Below, in pieces: positions 6,122-6,423 of a DNA stretch of 6,423 nucleotides. The stretch comes from Oscillibacter sp. (lineage in GTDB: Bacteria; Bacillota; Clostridia; Oscillospirales; Oscillospiraceae). The DNA lies in NCBI GenBank assembly GCA_020025415.1, contig JAHHSB010000075.1:1-6423 (forward strand). Direction: 5' to 3'. The notes under the pieces were generated by a model. That model worked only from the letters and a program-made list of their open reading frames with translations. It did no database searches and had not been told where the DNA came from. The position numbers and the translations under genes were made by a program. The first letter of the stretch is position 1. Every line of letters starts with the position of its first letter.

Positions 6122-6143
6122 ATCACCTTCCTGATTTGGTGAT
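6122..6143 (-). promoter_or_regulatory. Small hairpin containing the dacB Shine-Dalgarno
   Basis: The leader RNA reads AUCACC, a 10-nt loop AAAUCAGGAA, then GGUGAU, giving a 6-bp stem. The SD AGGAAGGTGA (6132-6123) lies partly in the loop and partly in the 3' arm, so folding would mask half of it. The ytfJ stop is only 16-18 nt upstream, so ribosomes finishing ytfJ could open the stem. The structure is read by eye and no energy was calculated. Confidence 0.4.
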
Positions 6144-6158
6144 GCTAGTATACCCCGC

Positions 6159-6423
6159 TTAGTAGATTTCTTTTTCCTGCTTTTTGTCGAAATATTTTTC
6201 CGCCTTATCCAGCAGGTCCGGGATCATCTCCACCACCCGGTCCACCGTGGATACCGGCGGCACAGCCACAGGCATCACCCGGGTCACGCCATTTTTGATG
6301 ACCAGGAAAGCCACCGGGTCGATTTTCACGCCGGCGCCGCTGGCCCCACCGAAATCCTTGGGCTGGACCTTGCCGTAATCCCCGCCGCCGGCACCGAAGC
6401 CGAAACTCACCCGGGAAATAGGG
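6159..6423 (-). CDS. ytfJ: GerW/YtfJ-family spore protein, 5' end cut by window edge
   Basis: Only the last 87 residues are visible. The frame is open to the right edge, and the GTG at 6410 is an internal Val, not a start, because the family motif runs across it: PISRVSFGFGAGGGDYG. A glycine-rich stretch and KIDPVAFLVIKNG, then VMPV, follow as in GerW/YtfJ. The C-terminus (about 55-87) is a charged helix, DRVVEMIPDLLDKAEKYF, ending in KKQEKEIY. In Bacillus subtilis YtfJ (GerW) is a spore protein needed for proper germination with L-alanine, so its presence implies a spore former. The downstream gap to dacB is 42 nt with no convincing terminator, so the two are likely cotranscribed. In many Clostridia this gene sits after scpA-scpB, which would lie to the right of this window. 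Confidence 0.9.
   Translation of the reverse strand, partial: PISRVSFGFGAGGGDYGKVQPKDFGGASGAGVKIDPVAFLVIKNGVTRVMPVAVPPVSTVDRVVEMIPDLLDKAEKYFDKKQEKEIY

Noticed and set aside
6117..6122. TTG start for the dacB-like gene two codons upstream
   Set aside because: It lies only about 3 nt from the AGGAAGG core, while the ATG at 6116 has proper spacing.
6140..6160. TATACT (-10-like) between ytfJ and dacB
   Set aside because: The position 17 nt upstream reads AAAAAG, not a -35, and there is no TGn extension. A sigma-F/G-type match also failed at several positions.

Overview
The window looks like ordinary core chromosome from a GC-rich, spore-forming member of the Clostridia. The best fit is an Oscillospiraceae-type gut Firmicute (Flavonifractor/Oscillibacter-like). 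This rests on the GerW/YtfJ sporulation protein beside an S11 D,D-carboxypeptidase, strong GGAGG-type ribosome binding sites, TTG starts, high third-position GC, and a cmk-plsC-ispH order that I know from Clostridia. The taxonomic call is inference, since no rRNA or marker search was possible. All eight genes are on the minus strand, so transcription runs from high to low coordinates.

Upstream transcription unit (6423 down to about 4247): the 3' part of a GerW/YtfJ-family gene enters from the right edge. A dacB-like, exported penicillin-binding-protein-type carboxypeptidase follows, and then rluB, a 23S rRNA pseudouridine synthase with a TTG start and a perfect AGGAGG embedded at the dacB stop. 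The unit ends in a 13-bp hairpin terminator whose base overlaps the rluB stop codon. A small hairpin just before dacB contains the dacB Shine-Dalgarno.

Downstream transcription unit (about 4244 down past 1): a sigma-A-type extended -10 promoter directly follows the terminator. It leads into an RpiR-family (HTH plus SIS) regulator, an HI0933/YhiN/BaiN-family flavoprotein, cmk (CMP kinase), plsC (acyl-sn-glycerol-phosphate acyltransferase) and ispH (last step of the MEP isoprenoid pathway, cut by the left window edge). Three of the four junctions overlap (11, 4 and 13 nt) and the fourth gap is 21 nt, so this is very probably one translationally coupled operon. It joins nucleotide supply, phospholipid synthesis and isoprenoid precursor synthesis behind a putative sugar-phosphate-sensing regulator.

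I see no mobile element, CRISPR array, tRNA/rRNA, phage gene or clearly novel system. The points most worth a second look are the RpiR regulator heading a housekeeping operon with a palindrome inside its own promoter, the possible SD-masking hairpin before dacB, and a lipobox-like motif in the DacB signal peptide. No stretch longer than 110 bases lacks a gene.
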